NCBI GenBank assembly: GCA_958295665.1
Contig: OY282558.1
Location: forward strand, 188,268,591 to 188,332,590
DNA from: Tipula vernalis
Taxonomy: Eukaryota; Arthropoda; Insecta; Diptera; Tipulidae
Reading direction: 5' to 3'
Length of the DNA: 64,000 nucleotides
The notes under the pieces are model-generated. The model saw nothing but the letters and a program-made list of their open reading frames with translations. It ran no database searches and was not told where the DNA came from. How positions within the stretch are numbered: position 1 is the stretch's first letter; every line of letters starts with the position of its first letter. The position numbers and the translations under genes were made by a program. Below, one piece after another: positions 33,330 to 46,247 of the stretch.

Positions 33330-34099
33330 TTGTAAGTTTATTTCTAAATAAATAACACGGCCAATTTTAAATAAAAAACCTTCTGAAAATAGTAAATGGT
33401 CGGATCGGTGTTGAAATAATTATTTGAAAGTAAGAGGTGTCATTATTTGCAATTAAACATCTAATCCAAGGGCACTTAACCAAGTGGGATTTGATTATTT
33501 TTCTCGGAAAAAAGCAACATTGTTATCTATTGCAATGTTCGGTATGTACGCCAATTTCCTTATTTATTAATAAAGTTGTCTAAAAGGACAATTTTGTCTT
33601 GACATTTCGAAATATTTAGCGTTATACGTCTGGCGGAAAATGTCAAATGAAAGCTTCATGCAAATTATAATAAAGGGACTATTTTTGTTTAAATATTTAT
33701 TATTTTTCTATCCTAAATTATTGAATTAAATTAAAACTATGTTCAGTGGACAAAACTGTATCTTAAGATTTTAGGTTTAAAAATGCTAGGTATTTTTCTA
33801 TATAAAAGTACCAACTTGGCCTCGTCCAAAACGAATCCGCAAGAATGTGTCAGATAAAGGGCGAAATTAAAGTTTGAGCATGCTACTATTTTTGTTCATA
33901 AGGGTTATACAATTTTTTAATAATTTAAATTTAATTTGAACTAAATAATTAATTCGGCTAATCTGCAATAAGCACCATACATACAATCAATTAAAACTTG
34001 AAATACATTATCAAGCAAACAAGAGTGGTTTAACGAGACGACAATAGTTTAATATACAAAAAATAAAACAAACTCATTTATTCAGGATATTGCATCAAT
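33330..34099. other. Spacer left of the complete Gypsy element
   Basis: AT-rich with no supported gene or repeat. Confidence 0.4.
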
Positions 34100-34103
34100 A
34101 TGT

Positions 34104-35825
34104 TGTAACTAACAAGGCCTCCATTTTAAGACCACCTGTTGTTAACAGAATTGTCAATCATGTAGAAATTTCCTGGGACGGTCGCTTCGCCAGCTGCTCA
34201 GCCTGGGGGGGTTAAATTCAGTTAGATTGACCTGTAACTGACCGCTATTTATCCAGGAAACGAAAAAGTACAACCCATCTATATAACGACCACCGAATAC
34301 TCACATCAATTTAGGTTCCCATATAATTTTATCACTTAGCACATTTTTAAATTTAAAACGAAACGCAAATATTTACAATTAATTGACTAATAGTTTTTAA
34401 CATTTTATTAAATTGAATTAAATAAAGGGTTTTAATAAATAAATAAATATTGAAATTAATTCAGTTATAGGTAATCATTAAAAAAAATTAATTATTACTA
34501 TACAAGGAATTTTTAACACGGTACACCATTTCTTTAAATAATAAATTTCTTAACATAATTGGGGTTTGTTTTAATTAATTTAATGAATTAAATTCCCCAT
34601 TTGAACTCTTAATATTTAATAATTTTTTTTATAAATAAATAATTTAATAAATAATAATAAATAAATGGTAATAAATAATAATTAAGTTTAATATAAATAA
34701 TTTAGTTTACCTAAATTTACATGTTAATTGAACAATGGCGATGTTGATGATGATGATGCAAAAAACACGAACTTGTTGCCTTCATTTGGATGGATTTTAA
34801 ATGTCGTATTCGCTGATTATATTCCAATTAAACTGACATAAATGTTTTATTTATTTTTATTTTTCCGTAGATTTAGTTTTTTCACATGGAACTTTATTAA
34901 CACCGTAGTTCAATTAGGTTAATTTCAAATTGTTAATTTTAATTTTTGTTTTATTTGTAGTTGATTAATTTATTTGATAATTTACGTTTACATAAAAAAA
35001 ATATGATAGTTTATTGTACACATATAATTTAAATTATTTTTTTTCTCTGTTATTTATTTTAGTTTTACACTTTATCTTAATTATTACATTTCTTATGTTT
35101 TTATTTTGTTTTTACATATAAGTATATAAATATTTTTTGTAAGCGTTCATTTTACATATTCACTATTTCCTTAACTAAGTTTTAATACAATTTTTGTGAA
35201 CGACCATTTAAACTTAATTTTAACTTTAACTACTCTAGGGTTTCATTGGAACACTAGTATTTTTTTATGTTAAACCGAAAAATATATCGAAACTTTTTGT
35301 GATCTTATTGATTGTCAATTTTTAATTTAAATTTTTGATTGTAATTTACAACAACAACTATATATTTGCGTTTGTTTCACTTTTTATTCACGCCATTTTT
35401 TTTTTTTTCTTATTCACTAATTTAGTTAATTAAATATAATCTAAATTTTCCGAAGAAATTTATTGTTTTTATTTTTCATATTGATTTGGAATCACATATT
35501 CATGATCCATTTCAATCCAATAAAATTATTCTTTTACAAAAACACTTTCCTTTTAATTTTTTATTTCTATTTTTTTTTTTTGTGTACTGTCACCAATTAT
35601 AACTGTGTGTACTCAAATTTTTCTATTTTTTTCCGTCTTCGTCCAAACAAATTTCTGCTTATATACCATCCACAAACAATAACACTCCCTCCACAAGTTA
35701 ATTTCTTTTTTTTTTTCCTTACCATATGCAACAATCGATCACTCTCGATAATTATTTTTGTACCAAACCAAATATTAGTAACCTGATGGTGGTCAGGTAT
35801 TTTATGGCAGTATGGAGGCCTTACA
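34104..35825 (-). repeat. 3' LTR of the complete Gypsy element
   Basis: 1722 bp, TGTAACTAAC to GGCCTTACA, very AT-rich. Differences from its partner that I could see: A/G near 34129, C/T near 34155, G/A near 34429, A/G near 35222, T/C near 35636, and the lengths of several poly-T runs. Short frames in it (35463-35786) are chance. Confidence 0.92.
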
Positions 35826-35990
35826 ATCGTGGGGACGACCCATCTGAGAGATGTCTCTAAAGATCCGGGCATAACAATCATATTTCTAACTATCCGAATA
35901 TCAAACGACTTACGTGATATGCCATAATTATTTAATTGACAAACATCAATTAAGATCATAAAAAAAAGGTATAAATACTATATTCGACTA

Positions 35991-38900
35991 CTAGTTCTTG
36001 ATATCTTTCAGGTGATATATACCCAAGACTTTCCCGTACTCATCCGCCAATTCATACGCCACATTTCCCACTGCTCTTAATACATAAGCAATTTGATATT
36101 TTGGGGCAAGTTTAGCTGAATAATTTTTTCCTGCATCGCTTTGTATGAAATTCCTAGCAAAAACTTTTTGACCTACTTGAAGCTGCCGTTGTTTACTTCG
36201 TAGGTTATACGACTCAAAGTTTCTTCCGTAAGCTTCTTTTAGATGACGAAGAATACTGGTTTGTGCCATCGTTTGTCGATCGGCATTAGATATCCCAATT
36301 TCTTTTCCCCCAAGGTTTAGTAATGTACATATCAATTCATATTGTGAGCCATGTCCTATGTGGTGCTGCCCAAACATGATATAATGTGGAGACTGTTTGG
36401 TACTCTGATGTATAGAATTACGTAATGCAAGTGCTATAGAACTGATATATTTATCCCAATTTCGATGATCTTCTTTAATATATGATCGAATCGCCGTTAA
36501 AATAGAACGGTTCACTCTCTCCGACATATTGGATTGAGGAGAATATTTTGGAGTTCGAACTTGTTTGACCCCATATTCTTCTAAAAAACTTCGAAAGGTA
36601 TTGGAGGTAAACTGGGCTCCATTATCACTTATCAGATAATCGGGAACTGAAAATAAGTCAAAAACCTGTTCCTTCAAAAATAACATAACGTTTTTGGATG
36701 TGGCCTCTCTCATTGGTTTTAACAAGGTGAACCTTGAATATTGATCAAGAACAACAAATAGAAAACAATTTCCAGATTTTGATCTGGGGTATGGACCAAG
36801 GAAGTCAATATATATTCTCTCCCAAGTTCGAGTAGCTTCTACATATTTCCCCATAGCCGGTCGGGTCACGTAATTTACGGGTTTAGAAACTTTACATATC
36901 TCACATTGTTTAATGTAATTTGAAACATCGTTACACATTCCGGGCCAGAAAAATTGTCTTCGCAAATATTCTAAAGTTTTTACAAATCCAAGGTGAGCAG
37001 CAGAGGGAGGACAGTGTGCTTCTACTATTACAGAGGTTACTAACGTCTTAGGAATGTACAGTTTCCACTGAGGCAAATCGTTATAAGGATTTTGCGTTCC
37101 AAATGAAGAATTATAAAAAATCCGATCATTAACCACTTTAAAATTTAAATTTACTTCCGGTTTGTTGTTAAGCTTTTCTAGTAAGTCTTGGTATTCAGGA
37201 TCGAGGAAAACATCTGAATTAAGGTTTACACTACAAGTCTCAAGTAAATAACAATTAGGGTTGAAGTTAACAAAAAGTTCATCGGCATGCTTTCGCGACA
37301 GAGCATCCGGCACTACATTTTCGGATCCCTTGCGATATTCTATCTTAAAATTGAAGCCCTGTAATTTTAAACACCACCGCGCCAGCCGACCAGTTAGCTC
37401 TTTTTGATTCATTAACCAGGTCAAACTGGCGTGGTCTGTTATTACAGTAAACTCAAATCCCTCAACATAATGCCTAAATTTTTTTATGCTTACTACTGCT
37501 GCATAACACTCCAATTCAGTCGTGCTGTAATTCCGTTGAGCAGAATTGAGTTTGGCTGAAACATAAGCTATTGGACGTTCTTCATTGGACTCAGACTTCT
37601 GGAATAATACTCCACCTACTCCTGTTTTGGAAGCATCACACTGTATGAAAAAGGGGCGATTAAAATTTGGATGGCACAAAACCGGTGCAGATGATAGCGA
37701 TTCCTTGAGTGAAATGAATGATTTTTGAGCTTCATCATTCCATATAAATTTTTTTGTTTTTTAAGTAGGTCTGTAAGTGCCGCAGTCACATCCGAATAAT
37801 TTCGAATGAATCGTCTATACCAGCCGGTCATGCCTAAGAATCTCCGAAGTTGACGAAGGTTTTTCGGAGGTGGATAGTCCGTCATTGCAGCTACTTTATT
37901 CATATCTGGCTTTAAGACACCATTTCCCACAATATAACCCAGATATTTAAGTTCACGCAAAACAAAATTACTTTTCTCTATGTTAATTGTTAATTTTGCT
38001 CTGTGGAGTAGATTCGCAATTTTACTCAATAATTCTAGGTGCTCGTCGAATGATTCAGATGTTACCAGCAAATCATCTAAGTAAACAAAAACTTTATGAT
38101 GTAGTTCATACGGTATAACTTTATCCATGAGCCTGCACATTGTCTGAGGAGCATTGCAAAGCCCGAATGGCATGACAGTAAACTGGTAGAGGGGTCTACC
38201 AGGTACAGCAAAAGCCGTCTTATCCCTTGACCTCTCATCTAAGGGGATCTGCCAAAATGCTTCTTTTAGGTCTATACTTGAAATATACCTTGTTTTGCCT
38301 AGCCGACCAAGCAATCCTTCAATGTGAGGTAAGGGATAAGCCGCCTTCACTGTAACCGCATTTACCTTCCTCGCGTCAAGGCACAAACGGACTTTGCCAT
38401 TGGCTTTCCTCACCAATGTGACAGGTGAACTCCATGAACTATAGCTTTCTTCAATCACACCTAGAGCGAGTATACGATCTAATTCTTTATATAGTTCATT
38501 TTGAACGGCCGGGGATATTGGGTAATGGCGTTGTTTAATGGGAACAGCGTCACCTACATCGATTGAATGCGTCAAAATTTGAGTTTTTCCTAAACCTAAA
38601 ATTTCAGAAGATGGAAATTCCTTTATTATTAGGTCGAGCCTCGACTTTTGTGATTGTGACAAATCGTGGAAGATTAGTTCAGAACCAGCTTTATTAGCAG
38701 AAGAAACCAATTCATTAACTTCGGTGGGTTGGTTTAGTTGACTTGATGGAACGTGAATTTTTAATCCAAACGCTTTCCAGAAATCAACCCCTAAGTAGAG
38801 ATTTTGGGTAAGATTTGGTGCTAAGTGTAAGGTCAGAAAGCGGGTCTGATTCATAAATGTTACAGGCACTCTAATGTGGCCTAAAATACTCTCTGAAGAG

Positions 38901-39240
38901 CCGCTAGCGGTTTTAACAGAAGATCTTAAATGGTGAAATTTTACATTGGGCCAATTCCGAAACCTTTCGCTACCACAGCCTAACACTGATACGTTTGCCC
39001 CACTATCCAATAAACCAATTTGCTTTTCGCCCAATATTTGAATTTCTGCGTAAGGTCGACCATCCGCAGAGTTGTTTATTAGAGATTCAGCCAATAGTTG
39101 TTTATATTTTTTCCGACTATGCCAATAATTTTTAACTCTTCCTGATTTTAATTGATTTGGTCCTGAATCGAGAGGCACATAAATAGATTTAGAATTTATT
39201 CGTTCGTATTGGATGCTTGATCCTGGGAAGTCCTCATCTC
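35991..39240 (-). pseudogene. Gypsy Pol: protease, RT, RNase H, integrase, with one frameshift
   Basis: Two overlapping frames (37616-39178 and 35991-37679) form one Pol. Protease: QIGLLDSGANVSVLG. RT: YSSWSSPVTLVRKANGKVR, SIDLKEAFWQIPL, MPFGLCNAPQTM and catalytic VFVYLDDLLV. RNase H: FIQCDASKTGVGGVLF, STTELECYAAV, ITDHASLTWL and VPDALSRKH. Integrase: zinc region HCPPSAAHLG...CEICK, then the DDE core Asp in IYIDFLGP, Asp in LISDNGAQF and Glu in NMSERVNRS. Pol is open upstream of 39178 and overlaps the end of gag in the -1 frame, which fits programmed frameshifting. The single lesion is a one-base shift in an A-run near 37748-37756, between RT and RNase H. Otherwise all catalytic residues are present. 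Confidence 0.92.
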
Positions 39241-40902
39241 TGGTTTGTGTTGTTCTGGTTTGGCTGTCGTTACTTTTGGAGGCCAGGCACAGCTTATCCC
39301 TGCCCCCTTGATGGCATTTCCTGAATTACGCTTACAATTAGTGCAATATGGTTTAAGTACCCCTGGAGTACCACAACCAAAACAAAATTTATGTTTTAAA
39401 GGAACCGTGCAATTTTTGAAAATATGGTCAGATTGGTAACAATTCCAACATCCCTCATTTACCTTAGCTGCAAATTTCCTGTTGGTAAACAAGTTTGTAA
39501 CTGCCCGATAATTTCTTTGATCAGTATTAAACGCACAAATTTCTTCGTCGTAATCTACGGGTGACAATAAATCATTAGATTGTTCATTGGAAGTAACTAG
39601 TTCATTGACTTGACGTCGCTGGCACATCATTTCGGGAACAAACCCAGTTCTAGTCCAAGTATCTTCGAAAGTCACACATAACTGAACCATTTGCTCTAGT
39701 GTTGGAAAATGTCTGTCTACTTATTTGTCTTGCAACCCTGCTCTCATGTTTCGACGTATTGTATACATCAGCTGAGTATCCGACAAAGGAACTTCAAATT
39801 GGAGGGACAAGGATAGCATATCATTATAAAAATCTTGAAATGGTTCCCGGAATCGTTGCTTACGTGAATCCACAATGTGCCGGAGATCATCGTCTGTTTG
39901 ACGGTCTTGGAACCTTTTAATTATGTCATCTCTTAACTTCGACCAATTCACACCCGGATTCTTTTCAATATATATCCAATACCATTCATGAGCTATCCCT
40001 TTAAGTATATAACTAATATCATTGACCAATTGTTCAAATGGCATCTTGTTAGCTTCAGCTAAATGTTCAAGCTTAAACATAAATCTTTTCACAGGCGAAC
40101 CCTTTGGAGAACCGTCAAATGTTATGTTCCATTTCATAACGTTGCGTTGAAGATAACTATATTTACCTTCAGATTGACTATTTTGGGTCGTAAGTAAATT
40201 TTGACGTTGCTGATTAGGTGAACGATTTGGAAACATTTCATCACTTTGCTGTGGGTGTTCCGAACTTAAACCAGGGATGTTAAACGTATTTTGATTATCA
40301 AAGGACATCAGTTCTTTTTCCATGCTTTTAGCCTGTTTAATCATAGCAGACTTAGAGGGGCCGGGTTTAGAATTTGATTCTACAATATTATCGTTTCGAT
40401 ATGCGATTGACGAAATATCAGAACTTTCATCATCCTCCCGTTCAGGGATGGTTAACTGCTCCAGTTGCCCTAAGGAAGTGTTGAAGTCAATTTGTTTTTG
40501 AATTGTTTTATCATGAATATCAATAATTTTACTAGTCGTGTTTAAGAGATCTTCAACATCACCCGATATTACGGAATTAATAAATCTGATACGCTTTAAC
40601 CGATAATTAATATGCTGTAATCTAGATGATAACCGCGATAAAGGATTTTCTTCAAATGTACCAGAATAAGTGACTTTAATTAAAGCAAAAATATATTTTA
40701 GTTTAATCTTTAAATTTTGTAACTCGCCTTTGGGGTCTAGTTTCGCACTTTCATGAGGCATATTCGGCCTTAACACCGGATGGGTATCTTCGATCTTAAG
40801 AATATCCTTAAGTTTATTCAGACGCTCCAATGGCGAACCTTCAATGGAACGCAACTTACATTCGACCTCAAATTCATCGAATTCCAAGTGTTCGACGTCC
40901 AT
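39196..40902 (-). pseudogene. Gypsy Gag with zinc knuckle, one nonsense codon
   Basis: The frame reaches 40923, but its first codon is TTG. The ATG at 40902 (MDVEHLEF) is the likely start. A TAA at 39721-39723 splits it, and the downstream piece (39196-39690) stays in the same frame, so this is a simple nonsense change. The N-terminal half is helical and charged. A capsid-like block (GSPVKRFMFKLEHLAEANKM, then DDIIKRFQDRQTDDDLR) precedes the break. After the break come the knuckle CWNCYQSDHIFKNC and a second Cys-rich motif, CFGCGTPGVLKPYC, in which the His is replaced. Full length would be about 568 residues. Gag builds the particle that carries the RNA. Confidence 0.88.
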
Positions 40903-40923
40903 TTTGCGAAATGGTAATATCAA

Positions 40924-42046
40924 TTAATGTAAATGGAATGTGTAGTACTTATATAATTTTAGGTTTGGATGAATATAAGCAAAAATTTGTTTTTAATCTT
41001 ACCCGCAAAAAAAAAAAAAAAAAATATTAACTTTGTACCAGCACACAAAAATAAATTACGGAAATTTCCAAAATTTCCAAAATAATAAATTAATAACTGT
41101 TAAACAATAACAATAAATTCAACTTCAAATAAATATATGATAATAAGTTATAATTGGATATCAATAAATCATTAAAGTAGGGAACCAAAATTGAGCGAGT
41201 ACCACGCTATGAAAATAAAATTCATTTGTGTAAGAGGTTAGTGTCTTCATATAATCATTATAATATATAGATGGGTTGTAGTTCACAAGTAGTGAGGAAA
41301 CAGAATGGGTTTGAATGATCCGGAAACACCCTTCAAAGTATTACAAGAAATCCAAACAGAATCGTTAGTTAACTTGCTTTACTTTGGACAGAATTGTTAT
41401 TTAAAAAAAAAAATGAGGGGAAAAACACTCCACAAATCGTATTCAGTACGAACATTGAAATCAAAACCAAAAACGGGAAAAACAATGCGATAACACGAAT
41501 TGTAGAGGATCGAGAAGAGTTTATATGAATAACAATACCAAAACAATAATCAAAACGTCAAGTTATTTAACGGAAATGTATGACAAAATATCACCCATAT
41601 AAACCCGCCCGATAAAAAAAAAATATTTACAAATAGGGACATAATTAAATGATTAAATTTAAATTGAAAATTTAGTATTTATAGACCGAGACAACAATGA
41701 TTCAAAACACATCGAGGTAATCGAAACAGCCAATCTGGGTACACAAATTGCGACATGAATCATTGCTAATCTTTCAATGGTGTAATCACCCTACTCCTCA
41801 TGCCACAAAACATGGTAATCGAAACCCAAAATAGGGAATCCATGCTTACTCATGAAAAGTAGAATATCAAGAGTGTTCGAAAAGTAGCATTGCAAAACAA
41901 CAAAATCAAAACGTAAGATTTTACGGAATTGTTATTGTATGTCTACTAGTCGAACAATCCTAATAAAACAAACCAATTCTGAAGTTGGGATTAATGTAAC
42001 ATTGAAAAAAAAAATGATAGAAAAAAAAGTTGAAAGAACCTTTTAC
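40924..42046 (-). other. Gypsy 5' leader
   Basis: About 1.1 kb between the primer site and gag, AT-rich and without a conserved frame. It should contain the packaging and translation leader by position. The small plus-strand frame at 41305-41493 is chance. Confidence 0.6.
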
Positions 42047-42058
42047 GTTTGGGCGCCA
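42047..42058 (-). other. Primer-binding site, tRNA-Lys type
   Basis: One base inside the 5' LTR the minus strand reads TGGCGCCCAAAC, matching the TGGCGCCCAA start typical of tRNA-Lys-primed elements. The match to a canonical tRNA weakens after about ten bases. Confidence 0.75.
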
Positions 42059-42059
42059 C

Positions 42060-43783
42060 TGTAACTAACAAGGCCTCCATTTTAGGACCACCTGTTGTTA
42101 ACAGAATTGTTAATCATGTAGAAATTTCCTGGGACGGTCGCTTCGCCAGCTGCTCAGCCTGGGGGGGTTAAATTCAGTTAGATTGACCTGTAACTGACCG
42201 CTATTTATCCAGGAAACGAAAAAGTACAACCCATCTATATAACGACCACCGAATACTCACATCAATTTAGGTTCCCATATAATTTTATCACTTAGCACAT
42301 TTTTAAATTTAAAACGAAACGCAAATATTTACAATTAATTGACTAATAGTTTTTAACATTTTATTAAATTGAATTAAATAAAGGATTTTAATAAATAAAT
42401 AAATATTGAAATTAATTCAGTTATAGGTAATCATTAAAAAAAATTAATTATTACTATACAAGGAATTTTTAACACGGTACACCATTTCTTTAAATAATAA
42501 ATTTCTTAACATAATTGGGGTTTGTTTTAATTAATTTAATGAATTAAATTCCCCATTTGAACTCTTAATATTTAATAATTTTTTTTATAAATAAATAATT
42601 TAATAAATAATAATAAATAAATGGTAATAAATAATAATTAAGTTTAATATAAATAATTTAGTTTACCTAAATTTACATGTTAATTGAACAATGGCGATGT
42701 TGATGATGATGATGCAAAAAACACGAACTTGTTGCCTTCATTTGGATGGATTTTAAATGTCGTATTCGCTGATTATATTCCAATTAAACTGACATAAATG
42801 TTTTATTTATTTTTATTTTTCCGTAGATTTAGTTTTTTCACATGGAACTTTATTAACACCGTAGTTCAATTAGGTTAATTTCAAATTGTTAATTTTAATT
42901 TTTGTTTTATTTGTAGTTGATTAATTTATTTGATAATTTACGTTTACATAAAAAAAATATGATAGTTTATTGTACACATATAATTTAAATTATTTTTTTT
43001 CTCTGTTATTTATTTTAGTTTTACACTTTATCTTAATTATTACATTTCTTATGTTTTTATTTTGTTTTTACATATAAGTATATAAATATTTTTTGTAAGC
43101 GTTCATTTTACATATTCACTATTTCCTTAACTAAGTTTTAATACAATTTTTGTGAACGACCATTTAAACTTAATTTTAGCTTTAACTACTCTAGGGTTTC
43201 ATTGGAACACTAGTATTTTTTTATGTTAAACCGAAAAATATATCGAAACTTTTTGTGATCTTATTGATTGTCAATTTTTAATTTAAATTTTTGATTGTAA
43301 TTTACAACAACAACTATATATTTGCGTTTGTTTCACTTTTTATTCACGCCATTCTTTTTTTTTTTCTTATTCACTAATTTAGTTAATTAAATATAATCTA
43401 AATTTTCCGAAGAAATTTATTGTTTTTATTTTTCATATTGATTTGGAATCACATATTCATGATCCATTTCAATCCAATAAAATTATTCTTTTACAAAAAC
43501 ACTTTCCTTTTAATTTTTTATTTCTATTTTTTTTTTTTTTGTGTACTGTCACCAATTATAACTGTGTGTACTCAAATTTTTCTATTTTTTTCCGTCCTCG
43601 TCCAAACAAATTTCTGCTTATATACCATCCACAAACAATAACACTCCCTCCACAAGTTAATTTCTTTTTTTTTTCCTTACCATATGCAACAATCGATCAC
43701 TCTCGATAATTATTTTTGTACCAAACCAAATATTAGTAACCTGATGGTGGTCAGGTATTTTATGGCAGTATGGAGGCCTTACA
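42060..43783 (-). repeat. 5' LTR of the complete Gypsy element
   Basis: 1724 bp, nearly identical to 34104-35825. In the element's orientation it starts at 43783 and ends at 42060, next to the primer site, so it carries the element's promoter. The target duplication ATGT follows at 43784-43787. Confidence 0.92.
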
Positions 43784-43787
43784 ATGT

Positions 43788-44948
43788 CTAGTAGAAATAT
43801 CAATTTTGCAATTTTAAATTTCAATTTTCGTGTATTACCTTTCGAGCTATGCAATTTAATTATACGAGTAGTTTAACAAAAAAATAATCCAAAGTATTTA
43901 GTATTATATGTAAGAGTTCCTATTCTGCATCTTTTGCAGGCAGCTTGCAGGCAACTTCTTGCGCATATTATACCTTTATAAATATCAAATAACTAAGTAA
44001 AATAAAAATGCGTTGACAATTCCCATTTATGTATTCCTAAAGAACATTTCTAACGTTCAATACAATTATGAACATATAAGTTGGTAACATATTAAATTTT
44101 TTTTTAAATATTTTTCGTTGATCCTGAAAATTAATTTATGATCTTCATCTCCCATGCTAAATATAATTTATATTAACCTAAGTGCTTAAAACGAGAAATG
44201 TCAACATTTTATAACTTAAAATTTTTCAAGAATAATACAAGAAACAATCTTTGCGTCTCTAGACAGTTGTCAAACGAAATACCAATTATCCTTAATTTTT
44301 AAAAGATTTTTTTTTATCGTGGATAATATGGTTATTTATTAATGATTTAAAAAATCCTGTATTAAAAATAAGATTAAATTATGGGTAACTCACATTTTTT
44401 GGAAAATTTTATCTTATTTAGCTTTCCAGCTAGGCAAAGAATAACAATCCTGACCATGTTATTCAAATAAATTCTATTGAAATTAAGTTTTATATCGTTG
44501 ATAGCAAATACATAAGCGGCACGTGTAAGACTTCAACTTCTTGTGGAAGCAAAAAAATAAAAAATAAAAATTTTAGTGAATCCAAAGTGAAGGGTTACGA
44601 TCCGACTGCAGTTAATATAAAAAAACCTCCTCAGCGTTATAGTTGTTGTGATATATTCAGAGTAATGTGGTCAGTTTTACGGAAACAATAAAAATACGCC
44701 AACTGTCCCTTAAGACTGTAATCTTGCCCTTGTACACTACGGTTATATATGATGAATAAATTAAAAATGTTCTTACAATTATTATGTTTTAATTAACAAA
44801 AATATTAATTTCTGTTTGAATGAAATCATTAGATAAATAAATGACTTTAATATGTAACTTTAATATGTACTTCGTAGAATCGAAATGGTGATATCATGTA
44901 AGAATACATGATACAAACACAGCAAAGTTTATTGTTATTAAAGTAATT
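43788..44948. other. AT-rich spacer left of the satellite
   Basis: No supported gene. CACTACGGTTATATAT near 44738 also occurs near 14161, a small shared word of unknown origin. Confidence 0.4.
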
Positions 44949-46247
44949 AAAAATGTAAAATCTAAACTATAAAATGTAAAATTTAAAATGTATAATGTAT
45001 AATGTAAAATGTAAAATGTAAAATGTAAAATGTAAAATGTAAAATGTAAAATGTAAAATGTAAAATGTAAAATGTAAAATGTAAAATGTAAAATGTAAAA
45101 TGTAAAATGTAAAATGTAAAATGTAAAATGTAAAATGTAAAATGTAAAATGTAAAATGTAAAATGTAAAATGTAAAATGTAAAATGTAAAATGTAAAATG
45201 TAAAATGTAAAATGTAAAATGTAAAATGTAAAATGTAAAATGTAAAATGTAAAATGTAAAATGTAAAATGTAAAATGTAAAATGTAAAATGTAAAATGTA
45301 AAATGTAAAATGTAAAATGTAAAATGTAAAATGTAAAATGTAAAATGTAAATGTAAAATGTAAAATGTAAAATGTAAAATGTAAAATGTAAAATGTAAAA
45401 TGTAAAATGTAAAATGTAAAATGTAAAATGTAAAATGTAAAATGTAAAATGTAAAATGTAAAATGTAAAATGTAAAATGTAAAATGTAAAATGTAAAATG
45501 TAAAATGTAAAATGTAAAATGTAAAATGTAAAATGTAAAATGTAAAATGTAAAATGTAAAATGTAAAATGTAAAATGTAAAATGTAAAATGTAAAATGTA
45601 AAATGTAAAATGTAAAATGTAAATGTAAAATGTAAAATGTAAAATGTAAAATGTAAAATGTAAAATGTAAAATGTAAATGTAAAATGTAAAATGTAAAAT
45701 GTAAAATGTAAAATGTAAAATGTAAAATGTAAAATGTAAAATGTAAAATGTAAAATGTAAAATGTAAAATGTAAAATGTAAAATGTAAAATGTAAAATGT
45801 AAAATGTAAATGTAAAATGTAAAATGTAAAATGTAAAATGTAAAATGTAAAATGTAAATGTAAAATGTAAAATGTAAAATGTAAAATGTAAAATGTAAAA
45901 TGTAAAATGTAAAATGTAAAATGTAAAATGTAAATGTAAAATGTAAAATGTAAAATGTAAAATGTAAAATGTAAAATGTAAAATGTAAAATGTAAAATGT
46001 AAAATGTAAAATGTAAAATGTAAAATGTAAAATGTAAAATGTAAAATGTAAAATGTAAAATGTAAAATGTAAATGTAAAATGTAAAATGTAAAATGTAAA
46101 ATGTAAAATGTAAAATGTAAAATGTAAAATGTAAAATGTAAAATGTAAAATGTAAAATGTAAAATGTAAAATGTAAAATGTAAAATGTAAAATGTAAAAT
46201 GTAAAATGTAAAATGTAAAATGTAAAATGTAAAATGTAAAATGTAAA
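44949..46247. repeat. Heptamer satellite, block A (AAAATGT)n
   Basis: About 1.3 kb of tandem AAAATGT, roughly 180 units. It starts raggedly (TCTAAACTAT, TATAATGTAT) and becomes uniform from about 45003. A few units have lost one A (AAATGT; near 45348, 45620, 45677, 45808, 45856, 45931 and 46072). The reverse strand (ACATTTT) contains no stop codon in any frame but also no ATG. Confidence 0.98.

Larger units (their letters stand above)
34104..43783 (-). mobile_element. Complete Ty3/Gypsy LTR retrotransposon, 9.68 kb, Osvaldo/Ulysses-like
   Basis: Two LTRs of about 1.72 kb (34104-35825 and 42060-43783) in the same orientation, each with TGTAA...TTACA ends, enclose gag and pol on the minus strand. 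The 4-bp sequence ATGT at 34100-34103 and again at 43784-43787 is the target duplication. Order on the minus strand: LTR, primer site, leader, gag, protease-RT-RNase H-integrase, LTR. No env-like frame fits in the 165 bases between pol and the 3' LTR. Very long LTRs plus a tRNA-Lys primer suggest the Osvaldo/Ulysses group (inference). The LTRs differ at only about five substitutions and some homopolymer lengths, so insertion was recent. Confidence 0.92.

Noticed and set aside
35463..35959. Frames inside the Gypsy LTR (also repeated at 43420-43854) as genes.
   Set aside because: They lie in both LTR copies, are Phe/Leu/Lys-rich as expected from poly-T, and have no domain.
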